A DNA stretch of 64,000 nucleotides from Basidiobolus meristosporus CBS 931.73 (Eukaryota; Basidiobolomycota; Basidiobolomycetes; Basidiobolales; Basidiobolaceae): contig MCFE01000145.1 in assembly GCA_002104905.1 (NCBI GenBank), forward strand, positions 1 to 64,000, written 5' to 3'. The first letter of the stretch is position 1; every line of letters starts with the position of its first letter. Positions 12,080-23,769 of this stretch are shown piece by piece. The notes under the pieces were generated by a model that made no database searches, had not been told where the DNA came from, and saw only the letters and a list, made by a program, of their open reading frames with translations. The translations under genes and the position numbers were made by a program.

Positions 12080-12631
12080 TTAGCATTGAACAGCTTGCTG
12101 TTGGGACATTGGGACAATCAGCTCGTCGAAGTTCTCCATTTGTACGACTTTATCATCCACCAACTTCTCTTCATTTGATGAGCTGATGGATAGGGAGCTG
12201 GTGGATTTCCAGTCGGTTTCGTCGTCATGCAAAGGAAATGATACATATTCCGATAGCCGGCTAGGCAGGTTCTGAGATTGGGAGCGTCCAAACCGTGCAA
12301 GGGTTAGCTGACTATCGGAGCCGAAGTACTTCTGTAAAATATCAATGGAGCTCATCCTTCGAAGACTGGACTTTCGTTCACTTTCTGTAGAAGATCCGGC
12401 TGATGCATACTTACTTAACAAGTCGATGCTCTTATATTTGCGCAAACGTGGCTTTGATGTCGCGGCCAAAGAGGAGGATCCCGAATTAATAGTTACAGTC
12501 TCGTTACAAACGACTTGGCTCACTTCGGAGACAATACTACCTTCTCCATTCAGGAACCAACCTCCATTGCTTTTATTAACTGAGCATCTTGCTCGCGATT
12601 CCAGCGGCTTTGAGGGTCTACTTGATAACAT
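12080..12631 (-). CDS. Small Ser-rich protein with repeated S-I-D-[IL]-L-x-K-Y motif (paralogue of 22,252 gene)
   Basis: Predicted 183-aa, intronless, Ser-rich and probably disordered protein of unknown function. The Met at 12,631 is chosen over an upstream in-frame Met (12,961) because a pyrimidine-rich leader (about 12,635-12,690) precedes it and the upstream extension looks like translated UTR. Two copies of a short motif occur in the middle: 'KSIDLLSKYASAGS' and 'SSIDILQKYFGSD'. The C-terminus contains 'VVQMENFDELIVP' and ends in Cys. The last 60 residues align by eye with the end of the protein at 22,252-22,653 (EY[VI]S near the start, SIS in the middle, QMEN[FY]DELI near the end). I do not recognise the family. 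The shared ending suggests a short linear motif or a secreted/processed peptide, but there is no signal peptide or CaaX box. Confidence 0.55.
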   Translation of the reverse strand: MLSSRPSKPLESRARCSVNKSNGGWFLNGEGSIVSEVSQVVCNETVTINSGSSSLAATSKPRLRKYKSIDLLSKYASAGSSTESERKSSLRRMSSIDILQKYFGSDSQLTLARFGRSQSQNLPSRLSEYVSFPLHDDETDWKSTSSLSISSSNEEKLVDDKVVQMENFDELIVPMSQQQAVQC

Positions 12632-13049
12632 GGGACGAAAGAATCTAGGTGGGAGAGGGTGAGTGAGAGAAAGTGAGAAATAGCAGGGGGAGTACGGGCG
12701 CGAATATAGGGCAATAGCTGAACTATCGGTTTGGAGGACCGCTGGTGTAAATGAGAAGATAGTGGAATCCCTAGGAGAGAGCGGATGAATTGACAATGAT
12801 GTTGAAATCCGACTTAAGAATCGAGGACATTCGGAATTTATACCGATTGCATGCGTGCGCATGGAGAGTGAAATTTCGGAAATTTTGAAGATCACATTGG
12901 ATTGATTGACATCATATAGTCGCCTCAAACACCCTACAATATCTTCTGCTAATCGCTGCAATTCTTTAAATTACTTTGCCAAATTGATACATTCAGCGCG
13001 GCCTGTTGCCATGGACATTGGTAAATTATGCTCACCAACCCGCCATGCA

Positions 13050-13928
13050 TCATTTGATTAAGCCGGGATGTGCCATTGGACGAAAGCAAGGAATATTTTG
13101 GATCTGGGGCTGAGTTTCAGTAGAAGGGACCACGTTTATCGCGATAGAGACATCTTGCTGTTCTTGAGCTGTAATGCCACCAAAATGATCGAAAACTAAT
13201 GAAGTACCAGGGTGATTGGTGCCATGGTCATAGCCATTTAAGTAAACCGCTCTACGAAATGGCCACCAACTCCGATATATCATGACGATGGCCATCCGAA
13301 GAAGGAATGCCAATGTTGTACCAGAAATGATAACTTGGGGTGGTGGTGAAGTCACCAGCGAGGTGCACCGTGAAACATTGAGGAAATGAAGTCGACAAAC
13401 ACACCTCTTGAGCAATACTGAGGTATGTAGCAGCCAATTAGTTTCCGCAGTCCTGGTGAATATTATGAATATATTAAATGCTTCCTCATGCTGGGCAAAA
13501 GATGATCAATTCATTCACGGTTGCATATTCCTTCGGCGCTTGTAAAACCTTGAGTAACCCACAAGACTTCATGGATCTATCAGACAATTAGCTGTGTTCA
13601 GTGAAGAATGATGCTTGCCAGCAGCTAGCCATTGGTAAGATATAAGCTGTTTGGTACAACAATAAGGACGATTCTGGCTACTCTTAAATTTCATTGCAGA
13701 CCGGAAGAGTTTGAGGATGACGCGATGGTGTAACGACCAGGGAAGCTCATCATTAGTAATTGGTGTGCACTCCATCAAACCAACGACCAGCACGATATAA
13801 GCCACTACGGCAAGAGTGGTTGAAATGCATGTGGCCGATCCGAACTGCTCTATTTCGACCGGCGAATGCCGACTTGATTGGACCATGTGTTCGACTACCA
13901 GGACCGGTTTAGAATAGGACGAATCCAA
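13050..13928 (-). CDS. Hypothetical membrane protein, exon structure unresolved
   Basis: Two minus-strand ORFs may be exons of one gene. 13,928-13,569 contains one hydrophobic stretch ('TTLAVVAYIVLVVGLMEC'). 13,415-13,050 contains 'TTLAFLLRMAIVMIY' followed by a basic 'RSWWPFRRA' and a soluble tail. No splice pair joins them unambiguously, and each could equally be a chance ORF. A further open stretch at 14,475-14,125 on the same strand may belong to the same locus. No family recognised. Confidence 0.25.
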
Positions 13929-14835
13929 TTCGATTCCTAGCTATGTGTAGAAATGGATATTGGGGTTAAGGTCCATGCCACCAGAGCTAAACGCTAATTG
14001 CTTATTTAGTCAGGAAGCAAGCACATCGCCAGATGCTACTGGCTGAGCAATGCTGGTAAATATAGCTGTCGAAACTCTTAAATACTGGCCATTCAACGAG
14101 TGCAGCGGAGGGCTGGTGGAATTCTCAGGAAGAGAGGTTCTGGAGCTGGAAATGATTGGTTGGTGCGCGAGGCCGCCAAGCCATGGGCGCTTCCAAAAAA
14201 GCCAATTTCAACGTGAATATTTTCAAGCATAATCTAACTTTGTGGGTAGGCATGTGTGCTGGATATGGTGCGAAGGTTACCGGCTGCGGCCCATCCTTTT
14301 GTGATTTACACATCTTCTTTGGCAGATTCGGTTGACTTATAGGAACCACTGCTCTTTGGATAAGTGATTTATCCTCTTCGATGCGGCAATCAACCAAAAT
14401 TAAGTTCCATATTGGACCCGGTGGTAAATGAGTTCCTTTTTTGGCCAGTCTAATGAAACCTCTCAGTCCACCCATTGGAGGCGGCCAAGATCCTAGATAC
14501 CATCCAGGCTGGTTACTAGCCTAAGAGGGCGCCCAACGAGAATTCCCCTCCCGAATGAGGGTATATGATCATTCCCGTACTTCTCCATTACATTAACGGC
14601 GCTTTTTGGGGTTACCACTATTTATTGTGTGTGACAGAGACCGTCGAGGGAATGAAAACATTCACCTTTGTGAGCGGGCCTTTTTAAATAGCTGAATGCG
14701 CTGCCGACCCTCGGCTTTTTCTTTGCCTTGATCTCCCACTCTTTAATTAGATCTCCCCAGTTAGCACATCTTGTAAGTGACTTGATTCTCATCTCCCCCA
14801 TTGTTCTCTGTTCTTCACAAGATTATTTCTAAGCA

Positions 14836-15680
14836 ATGAGCAGGACTCATCAACTGTGCATCTTCGTGCTTGTACTTTTGTTAAGTTGTAGTTTAGCGTT
14901 GAATGTCTCTCGAAGAGAGTTTGGTGAAAGTCCACAATTGTTGGCTGCTGAGGTGCCTGCCGACACTGGCTCAGGCGCTGTCGTTCAGCCGTCGGATCCA
15001 GTTGTTCGTCCTTCGGATCCGACCTCTGCTGGCCCTCAACCAACCTCAAACACTCCAACCCCTGAGCCACCTGTAACCTCCCAGCAGCCCGAGACCCCAA
15101 AGCCAACCGAGACCCCCAAGCCTACACCTAACCCCACTCCCACTCCCAACCCTCCCGTCACCACACCTAAACCCACCTCCAATGATCCAGAGCCTTCTGT
15201 CAAGCCCACCACCCCCAACCCACCCAACACTCCTACTACCTCTCCGTCTACAACCAAGCCAACAGTAAGCTATAGGACCTCGACATATCTGGTGACCGTA
15301 ACCAGCAATGGATCGACAAGTGTGATCACCTCGCCCACTGTAATACCAGAAACCCCAGGGCCATCCGATGCTGCCAACGAGAGCAAGGGTAGCCAAGGGA
15401 GCTCCAAAACCGTCATGACAGTTGGGATCGTTGTGGGCTGTGTTGTGGTTATCTCTGCGGTTGGAATCTGGGTCTTCCGCAAATGGAAGCTGAAGGTAAA
15501 TCCCGGCTGATGCATGTTTTGCTGGCTAGTTGTTAATCTGTTTTTCTTCACGGTTAGCCTAGTAGAAACTTCAAGGATAAGATCAACAGTGACACCGACA
15601 ACTTCTTCTCCCCGCCTTCTTACACTAGTTCCGTGAACCGGGATAGGGATGCGGTGTTCCTGCGGGAGCTGAACGAGTAG
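14836..15680 (+). CDS. Mucin-like single-pass membrane protein (Pro/Thr-rich ectodomain)
   Basis: Predicted 260-aa type I membrane protein. The two exons are 14,836-15,495 and 15,558-15,680, with a 62-bp intron (GTAAAT..GGTTAG) in phase 0. The N-terminal signal peptide is 'LCIFVLVLLLSCSLAL'. Residues about 45-150 are Pro/Thr/Ser-rich with many TP, TPNP and KPT units, expected to be O-mannosylated. A transmembrane helix ('MTVGIVVGCVVVISAVGIWV') follows, then a basic stop-transfer 'RKWKLKPSRNFKDK' and a short cytosolic tail. The architecture resembles fungal Mid2/Wsc-type or mushroom orphan membrane sensors, but there is no WSC Cys domain. It probably spans the plasma membrane with the glycosylated part in the wall. 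Its role as a sensor is inference. Confidence 0.8.
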
Positions 15681-16247
15681 CATGAATAGCATAGGGGCTC
15701 CTTCGTCCCCATTCAACCTTCCCCCAATTTGCTTGGCTCCTGTGCCCGAAGCATCAATACCCTCCGTTTGAATGTACCAAATCTCCTCTAGTTCCTTCCA
15801 ATTTTGAAATATTCGCAGATGTAGGCTAAAGAATTTTGACTTCTTTCCCCCATAATCGGCCACCCCTTCCTTCCGGGTGGCTTCAATGACAATTCAGTTC
15901 TTTAACACCTGGACTCCCTTTCTGTTAACACTCCCCCCCTCAAGGCCCTAGTTTTGGTCGCTGAGCATTCTCCCATTTCATTAGAAGTATTTCAGTAGTA
16001 CCAGTTCAACCAAGTAAAATCTAATCTTCCCTCTGAACGCGTGAGTGGTACAAGGTGGAGGACTCAAGGCAAGGTCCCATGGGACGCGGCATGCGCCGGA
16101 TCGTGCTTGTCAGGTTTTTCTCAGTATTTATTCCGTATAAATCAAGTTCAAGCAGATGAAAACTGGCTCAAAATATTGCCCAAAAAGTCCACTAATCCGA
16201 ACTGTCCAAAATGCCCCTCATCTTCAGTTTGCCCGGAGACGATCCGT
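15681..16247. other. Intergenic, between two converging genes
   Basis: Holds the 3' ends of the mucin-like gene and of the RasGEF gene. The minus-strand ORF 15,270-15,863 runs through the second exon and part of the Pro-rich exon and is a shadow. Confidence 0.5.
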
Positions 16248-19069
16248 TCACTGCTCACATGCTTTGGACCACTGGAGCGAGGCGGTCTCGGTCTTCCCAC
16301 TGACACTGTACCAATCGTGTATCCTTCCATCGATGAGATCAAAAAGCGAGTTCATCTCCCTTTTCCAGCAATATTTCCCTTGGGTGATCCTCATGGTCTG
16401 TTCGATGGTTTCAGTCAAGTCACGGAATTTGGCGAAGTTCACCAGCTCACCTGACCGCTGGGGCTCATTCGCAGGGGGACCGTGGATATGGATGAACGTG
16501 GAGGGACCGTCAAGAAGAAAGGTGATGTCCTTGAGCAGCAATGCTGGGGTGTAGCTCTGTTAGAATACGTAGTGAAAAGGCTGGTCGTGATGATGCTTAC
16601 GTAGGAATGGTGTACCAGGGGAGTTGGCCTCGTGAAGCGCCGTTCGGTAGTATTTCATATTTCCGGATACATCCAGCAGTCTCTCCAAGGAGCGAAACGT
16701 GTTTCTCTCATTGCTCGACAACATCTGGGTCAGCGATATGTTAGCCGCGCTAAAAGGTCAGGAGTGGAGGCATGCAATTCCGGGAAATACCTTCCAGCTG
16801 CGTTTCAGCGATTGTACCGGATTGGATAGCAGGCCGCTGGTGATCATCATGGCAGTGTGGAAGCTATTCATTTCTCTACAGTGCTGCAAAAGGCAACTGG
16901 TGAATCCATCGGTTCGGGCCAATGGCTTGGGGTTTACGTACTTTCGCGATGTTGATGAATTGGCGGATCAACAGGTATCTCTTGTTCAGGTCGAGTATTG
17001 TGCAGAGCTCGCAGGCTACCCAATTTCGTATCTGCGTCGATGTCGGGTGAGTTCCAAAATAGCAATCTCGTGTGGCTCTGTAGGCTTACCATGTTCGACC
17101 TTTCTACCAGCATCTGAACCATGTTGAGATCGTCTGGTTTGGTCTGAAACACGAGGAACTGGTAAATCGTCAGCTCCTTGAAAAGTTCAAGATCTTTGAA
17201 GCACAGGATGCGGGCTATTATCTCGTAATTCATGTCAAGCAGGATAGAGTGGTAGGAGAATGGGTAGGGTGCCGGTGTCCTGGGTGTTCGTTGCAACGAC
17301 CCAAGCATGAAAGATATAATGGTTCGTGGTAGGTAGGGACATCCATCTGTGTCAGCATGGCTTCTTTCCAACAGATACTGACCAATGGGTAATTTCTGCG
17401 ACTCGCGTCTGGCAGAATGCCGAAAGGCCTATTCGCAATTCATGGTTAAGATGCAGCGCACTTGGATGTCAGTCGCCTTCATTACCTTGGCCATCCTCTC
17501 TGACCAGATTCGTTTGATGATCGCCTGATGTGGTATCCTCATCTGATGCAGAAAGTCCGAAAACACCTCATATATCTGTGTATCCCGATGGAAATCCTGA
17601 TAGCGGAGGTTTAGCCACTGGGTGAGAATGATGGTGATTCTGGCGAGAGGCCATTAGTGATGTACAAATGATGGGCCAGCTGCGGACGTACCTTTCCATC
17701 TTCATCTCGCTGCTCTTTCTTCTCTTCATATGAGGGGCCTTCCGTAGCGCTGCTAGGTATGTAGAATGCGGTCAAGGAAGCAACAAGATTGATGGATATC
17801 CTGACAGATATCGTGATAGAAAAGTAGGATATTTTTTGAACAAATAGTGCAATAGCGAATGCGAGCTCATGAATAGATGATGGCAGTGTAGGAAGCACTT
17901 GATGAAGTCCTCCTCTAGACAAAGTGATTAGGAGACCGTATTGGTGATCGCTCAAGGCTAGTCCGTACCTTGCTTGTTTCTCGAGCAGAGCTGCTGTAGT
18001 AATCGTGGCACTGTGCCGGCAATCACCTGGTATCTGTTGAAGCCAAGTTTAGAGCACCGGAAGGCAATGAAATGAAGGGGATTGGCCTACCTGTGATCCT
18101 TCAGTTGCAACACTAGCACAGTCTTGTGTTCTTTGGTTATATGCATCACTTCTAAGATCAACCATCTGATTAATAGCTGGCTGGTGGATTGAGTCTTGGA
18201 TGATGAGATCAAGGATGAGGTGCCTTGTGACCAGAATGCATGAGCAGCTCAATGAGCGGCTCTGTATTTACCTGTTGCATGGGGGTGGCATACGAAGGCT
18301 TGTAGATTCTCGACAAAGGCCTTTATCTGCGGTCCAAAGGGCAAATACCTCTCCAGGAGAGTACATCTCTCTATCAGCCATGGCTACCTCGTCTCATTAA
18401 TCACTCTGTTTGGGATGAAAGCAGCAGTCCTGGTGACTTACCCAGCCATTTCGGCAATAGAGCTGAAGCGATTTGGGCAGAGGCCAGGTGCCGGCGTGCG
18501 GGGAGCCGAGGAATGGTGTGCTATAGTCGAGTCGGGATTGAAGCCTGCCATAGGCTTGTATCAGTATCGTGCCAATCCATCCTACCGAGGGAATGATTAG
18601 TGCGGTGACGAGCGTGACACAGCTGTGGAAGATGCGTGGTATTGCTAGTGAAAGCCAGTTTGATGGACATTCTGGATCGGTCCTGTTGCCATCCATTGGC
18701 TGTTGTTGGATGGCTTTTGTACAATCCTTAATAAGCCCTAAGCCGTAGTCCAATTGCCATAGCAGCTCCAGAGAGATCTGAGACAGCCTCAGCATGAACG
18801 TGGTGGACTCCATCTAACAATGATCAGTGAGAGTCACGGTCTGAAGTATCTGGAATAGCCGGATTTACCTCTTCGTTGAGATTGTCACACAACTCCTCAA
18901 GGGTGGCTTTCACCTTGAACTCCAAGTCAATCTCCCCTTCTTGAAGACACAAGTCGTCATGTGAAGTCCACGGGGAGTCTTGAAAATCCTCCAGTTCCTT
19001 TTTGTGCGCCGCTGGCGAATAGCGATCAAGCAACTCTCCTCTACTGCGCAAGTGCTCCAACCTACTCAT
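16248..19069 (-). CDS. Ras guanine-nucleotide exchange factor (RasGEF_N + CDC25-type catalytic domain)
   Basis: Intron-rich gene, about 14 short exons, activating a Ras/Rap-type GTPase at membranes by GDP release. Spliced in order: an N-terminal region from 'MSRLEHLRSRGELLDRY'; an unassigned helical part ('ASALLPKWLERCTLLERYLP'); RasGEF_N ('YQVIAGTVPRLLQQLC', then 'EEDFIKCFLHCHHLF', then 'ILTQWLNLRYQDF'); and the catalytic domain ('LFKELTIYQFLVF', 'IRNWVACELCTILD', 'HCREMNSFHTAMMITSGL', 'YYRTALHEANSPGTPFLP', 'LLLKDITFLLDG', 'ELVNFAKFRDLTETI'). The order and spacing match CDC25/SOS-type GEFs. One junction near 17,730-17,830 could not be resolved with certainty. The stop at 16,248 falls shortly after the domain. 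There is no SH3 or other targeting domain, so this is a compact member. An upstream first exon beyond 19,069 is possible. Confidence 0.85.
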
Positions 19070-22000
19070 GAAAAAGCTGTCCGATGGAGCGCTCCTGAGG
19101 TAACCCTTTGTCCCTATTCCACGATAATCAAAACGAACCGCTCGTTGCTAAAGGATGTCGAGAGTAGAGCTAGCTGGCCGAGGAAAAGGAGAGCAAGGCG
19201 TGAAGATTCTCGTACAAGTCGGGGCGGTGGGGAGAATTGGGAAGTTTTTAAGTTTACCAAGCGCCGAGGGAGTGAATGTTTAGCTGTGGTGCACCGTCAG
19301 GTGTGTGCCCACTTGGAGCCGGTTTAGGGGCCATTTAAGAAATGTTTCCTTATTGACCTCTGATTTGGCTTAAAATGGGAATCGATGGGTGTTATTAAGT
19401 ACATCAATCAATTGTCAAGTAAACAAAGCTCTGAATGCCCACACTATGGATGTCCGGCTAAGTGAGATGTTTTGGTTTTGGATCTCGAGCACTGATGGAA
19501 GAGTCCCGCCAGTCTTTAAGGTGAGGAAAACCCAATTTTCAACCCAGCAAATAGAAGTAAGCAATGCACATGCACCCTCCAAATGGTCAAAGCTTTAATC
19601 TAACCTTTAGCTGACCAGGGGGCTATAGGCTACTTATACACCCGCAGTAAATCAACTCCGCCCTGGGAACTTTCAAGGTCCAGGTGATTCCATGGTCGAT
19701 GCCATCACACCGACAGATACATATGCACACCATCGATTGTCACATGAAAGGAACACACCTCTGTCCGTTTGAAACGTAGTCTATTTACAGACGCCAACTC
19801 AAGTCATGATGAGTTGACAGAGGGTTGCCATCACCTGAATCACTACCAACAAGACAGGAACACATGCTTTCGGAGTCCTGTGTGGTTATAATATAATTCG
19901 GTGCCTCTCATTCTGTGGATTCCAAACTCTACGTGTTTCAGCCCTCCCTTTCCCTTGCAGGCTCTGTGCCGAGTATTGGTGCGACCAGATAATCCCACTG
20001 GAGGCATACCGTGTTTCTAAATCACTTCCTGGCTTTGGGGCTATTTCAAGATGAGGCAATATATGATGCATGAGCTTTTCACGCGAATAGCTAAGCCACC
20101 TCGCTCCCAACCAACCGGCGCATCCGACAGAGGATGGACCGATTATGAGACAATGTTGATTTAGATGTGGCATCTACAAAACACCAATGAGATTCCGAAA
20201 TGTATGGGCCATCAGTATAGTTTAAAGGCTGTAAATCGATAATCTCTGGTGGGGCTGTTTAAAACCTTCATGGATAGGTCTTTTCCACCGTCCATTCGAT
20301 GGCTATCTAAACACCAGGTCCTGATGTAGTTGTCTCGAAATCGTTTCAAGTCGCAATTCAGCGGAAGCACTCCGTGGGTCTTAAACAAATTGGGTTCATC
20401 ACCTTGCCTGGCATCAGCCCAACTTCTTCATTAGTAGTAGTCTCATCGATCCACTCGCCTGTTTACTTCATGCTGAGACAGTCCGCCAAATACCCAGACT
20501 GCCCCACAAGAGCTTGTGGCAGTGTGTAGACAACAGAGAATATGGGCCAGCCTGCATGGCCTCAGTGCCGATCAGTGTGTTCTGGTGACTACGCGGACCG
20601 TGGACTCTATACTCATTTTAACACATCGGCCGTATCAGCTACATCCGGCGTGAACGCAGATACTGTCTACTCATACAACCATCGCTTTTGATACAGTGTT
20701 TACCCTTGTGCATGTGTGCCAGTCAGAAGCCACACTTCAATGGCAACTTGTGAGGTTGAGGAAAAGTAGATCGAACAAACGACCTCATTAAGCAAGGACC
20801 CTCACCAGAACTGATTGAGCTCCATTGTTCCATCTGTAATCACCCCCAGTCAAGCGATTCACCATAGCTCCGCTTTCATGTCACGCTAATCCAATTCTGA
20901 CGCAACAGTGGGATTCCCGGCCAGCTTCTGATTGGCTGCTGTATATATTGGTGCCAATAAATTCCGATCTGGCAATCGTGATCCTCGTCAACTTTCATTC
21001 AGTGGTCATACATCAACTTTTGGGTGCTCAGAGTCAGGGATACTTGATCCACAGTACCAACTGTATCTGAGATACTGGGTGCCGTATTGAGACGTAATTG
21101 ACCATAAGTGATGGTTCACGAACAATGATGCTTATCGTGCGGTATGACTCCATAATCATTAGCCCTCCGCCAGAGAAGGTTAGATTGCCAAAGAATTCTC
21201 GGTTCCGCCTTGATCGCTCCGAACCGAGGTCGCTGCTACGTTTACCGTCCCGCAGTCCCGTACCTGTCGCCAAACATGTGTACGGTGGCGAGCTCAATTT
21301 CTGCCAGCAATGGTGGATTAATGCTGCCGGCTTACGTAATAGTGGTGAATGGTTGATATGAGGCACTTGTATTTTGGAAGCACCAACGCGAGCTTCAGAA
21401 ATTCTCCACACCAATGAAGTCAACCCAACCAGGGCTCTTGTTTCAAGGTGCAGCTCTCCGGTGACGTCTGTAATGATGACATGCCCTACTCCCATTTCCT
21501 ATCTGGAATGGGAGACTGATGGCCGTTCAAGACAAGCTGAGATACAAACGGATATTTCAGCGCCGTTGATTGGACAGCGTGCCGAGGATAATCATGCTTC
21601 ACCAATCCGTAACGGATGGCTATTCATGGACGAGGTAAAATAAACCGCACCAATTTGGTTCCAAAAGATAGAAACCTGATCTAGAGGGAAGCTTGGCTGA
21701 TTCATTCCATGCAGGATGACGGCCTATTGCTGAACAGAGGTCGCGATCATGGATATTCAGAAACCATGCTATTCTTATGGCGGTCGGCAGCCTGGTCGAG
21801 CCTCCGATTGTTTCGAGAGGATGGGTTGCGCTTATCCTCGCCTAGACTGAGTCAAGAAAATACGGCATTTCGTTGGTGAATCCAGCGGACATTCGGCTCA
21901 CGCAACTGCGACTTTCACGACAACCAATTGATCCTTTGGTTTCATAGGGTGCATTAATATCTTCAATGCACTGAAAAGCTGTACGCGGCGGGACAAGCCG

Positions 22001-22170
22001 GACTCGCCACAGGCTGATCCTTTCATGCATGTTAGGCATTGGTATTTCCCTGGGAGCTGCGATTTGGAATCAATCCAAGAAACCATATGAAACCAGGCCC
22101 TCAAAATCCGTGTTTATTCAAGAGAAACCCCAATAGACAAACATTGACTTAGCCCTTCGATAGGCGACAT
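19070..22170. other. Gene-poor stretch of about 3.1 kb
   Basis: Only short overlapping ORFs without domain features; the longest (21,034-21,495, minus, 153 codons) has no splice context or recognised motif. A TATATA-type motif near 20,940-20,950 could mark an unannotated transcript, possibly non-coding. Confidence 0.4.
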
Positions 22171-22178
22171 GGTTGCGC

Positions 22179-22188
22179 ATATATAAGC
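22179..22188 (+). promoter_or_regulatory. TATA box of the 22,252 gene
   Basis: 'catatataag' stands about 65 bp before the ATG and is followed by a pyrimidine-rich leader ('tttccctctctctcc'), a common fungal core-promoter layout. Confidence 0.55.
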
Positions 22189-22251
22189 CCAAGTAGGCCG
22201 TGTCCATCGACGCTTACCCATTTCCCTCTCTCTCCACGTTGAACATCGGGT

Positions 22252-22653
22252 ATGAACTGTATATGTTTCCAGAGATCCATTCCCGGGGGAAGTGACTATT
22301 CATGGGTGCCTCGTTTTAAAAAATCAAAGCAGTGCAAAGACATCAGCAACGCCACAGCACACGGAACCATGAACACCCACAAACTGAAATCATTCATCGT
22401 AACATTAAAGAACCTTTCCAGCCCAGCTCGTTGTTGCACCAGCCCCCCACGGATTCCCGAAAATCGGCCCAATTCCACTGAGTACATATCCCTGTCCAAC
22501 TACCAGATACCCGAGATGGACTTTGAGAAGTCCCACCGTGCAGCTAGCATCTCCCAGAGCCGTGGGATCTTCGATTTCCTGTTTAATACCACCGAAGACT
22601 TCATCCAGATGGAGAACTACGACGAACTGATATGCCTAGGGTCAACATGCTGA
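22252..22653 (+). CDS. Small protein with QMEN[FY]DELI C-terminal motif (paralogue of 12,080 gene)
   Basis: Predicted 133-aa intronless protein of unknown function. The start at 22,252 is the first ATG after a TATA box and CT-rich leader; an in-frame ATG at 22,369 would give about 94 aa and is also plausible. The C-terminal 60 residues contain 'STEYISLSNYQIPEMD', 'AASISQSRG' and 'FIQMENYDELICLGSTC', and align by eye with the C-terminus of the gene at 12,080-12,631. Both proteins end in Cys. There is no signal peptide, helix or known domain, and several Cys are scattered in the N-terminal half. Two related copies 10 kb apart, both with a normal promoter layout, argue that these are real genes. 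Confidence 0.55.
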   Translation: MNCICFQRSIPGGSDYSWVPRFKKSKQCKDISNATAHGTMNTHKLKSFIVTLKNLSSPARCCTSPPRIPENRPNSTEYISLSNYQIPEMDFEKSHRAASISQSRGIFDFLFNTTEDFIQMENYDELICLGSTC

Positions 22654-23769
22654 TGGTCCCACTCTTTCGCATATCAACTCTCATGAGCTTGATTGATCCG
22701 GCTCTCCTCCCAGTAGATCCTCGTTTGTCAGCACCGCCAGCATGATATACGACACAAAGTATCTCCTCACTCCGTTTCACCATAGGTCACCTTCCCCATC
22801 CCCTGCCCAGTCTCAGGAGCAGCCAGTTTTTCATTAGCGAGTTTACCATATTCCCATGTCTCCCCCTCACGTCAAGCATCCATCGACTCCCAACCATTGT
22901 AAACCAACTCCGCCATATCATTAATCACCACCGATTTTCCTCATTCTAATAGCACCCAGTTGATTCGCCTCGATATCCAGCCGACTTCATGTATTTAATT
23001 AGCCAGTTCCGAAATGTCCATGTACATATATGTCGAGAGGGAAAGGTTTTCACGAAGATCATATGAAAAATAAATCGGATCCATCCGACCCTTTCATGCT
23101 TAACCTACAGACCCCTCGCGTGTGGAATAGTCGATTGGCCGACTGCATCTCACTCATGTACGACTGTATACACGCTCAGCGCATGTTCATAGTGAGTACA
23201 CCAGCGATCTTCCTGCCCTTACCACTCGAGTCAACTCGGTGCAATCACCGATCCCGGACGCAATGTTGCCTTTCCAGTCAATAGACAGTCGTGACATGTT
23301 CAACAGATGACTCTGGCGTATACTTCAGATTGCAACTTTGAGGTGGAATAGTTCTACCTGCATCAATTGCGATAATCCATCAGGATAACTGTAGTTAGAA
23401 ACCGATATATACATACATATGGATGGATTGTCGGGGTGTCTGGAAGTTCTTGTCCACTCCGTTGTACTCAATTGGCCGTGCTGCTTGGCTAGGGGTGATT
23501 TCCAATAGCTAGTAGCAGTATCTATCCTTCTGATACCGGATTTGCAAGGTGGAAATCCTACCCATCGAAGATCATGATTTATCGAGGCCCGGCATCTGCA
23601 CATCCAAATTTCCATGGAAATTGATGTTGCATTTAGGATATTGCTTATGAGGCTGGACCTAATCAACGTAGATCACGATCTGGGCGTCCCAAATCTGAAA
23701 GTGCTTAAATCAACAAATGAACTCACGATAGTGACATTTACTTTGGCAAAGCCAAGACTCCTAGTCAAC
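22654..23769. other. Intergenic, no supported gene
   Basis: Small ORFs at 23,030-23,284 (plus) and 23,325-23,666 (minus) lack domain or splice support. It contains the promoter of the pfkB kinase gene. Confidence 0.4.

Noticed and set aside
15036-15396. Gly/Val-rich minus-strand ORFs opposite the mucin-like gene
   Set aside because: They are antisense to the Pro/Thr-rich exon; the repeated codons leave all frames open.
21034-21495. 153-codon minus-strand ORF
   Set aside because: No domain, no promoter or splice context, and a similar-length ORF overlaps on the other strand.
12080-22653. Possible lipopeptide mating-pheromone precursors
   Set aside because: Both small proteins end in Cys and have an Asn/Glu pair upstream, but a CaaX box (Cys fourth from the end) is absent, and no pheromone receptor gene is nearby.
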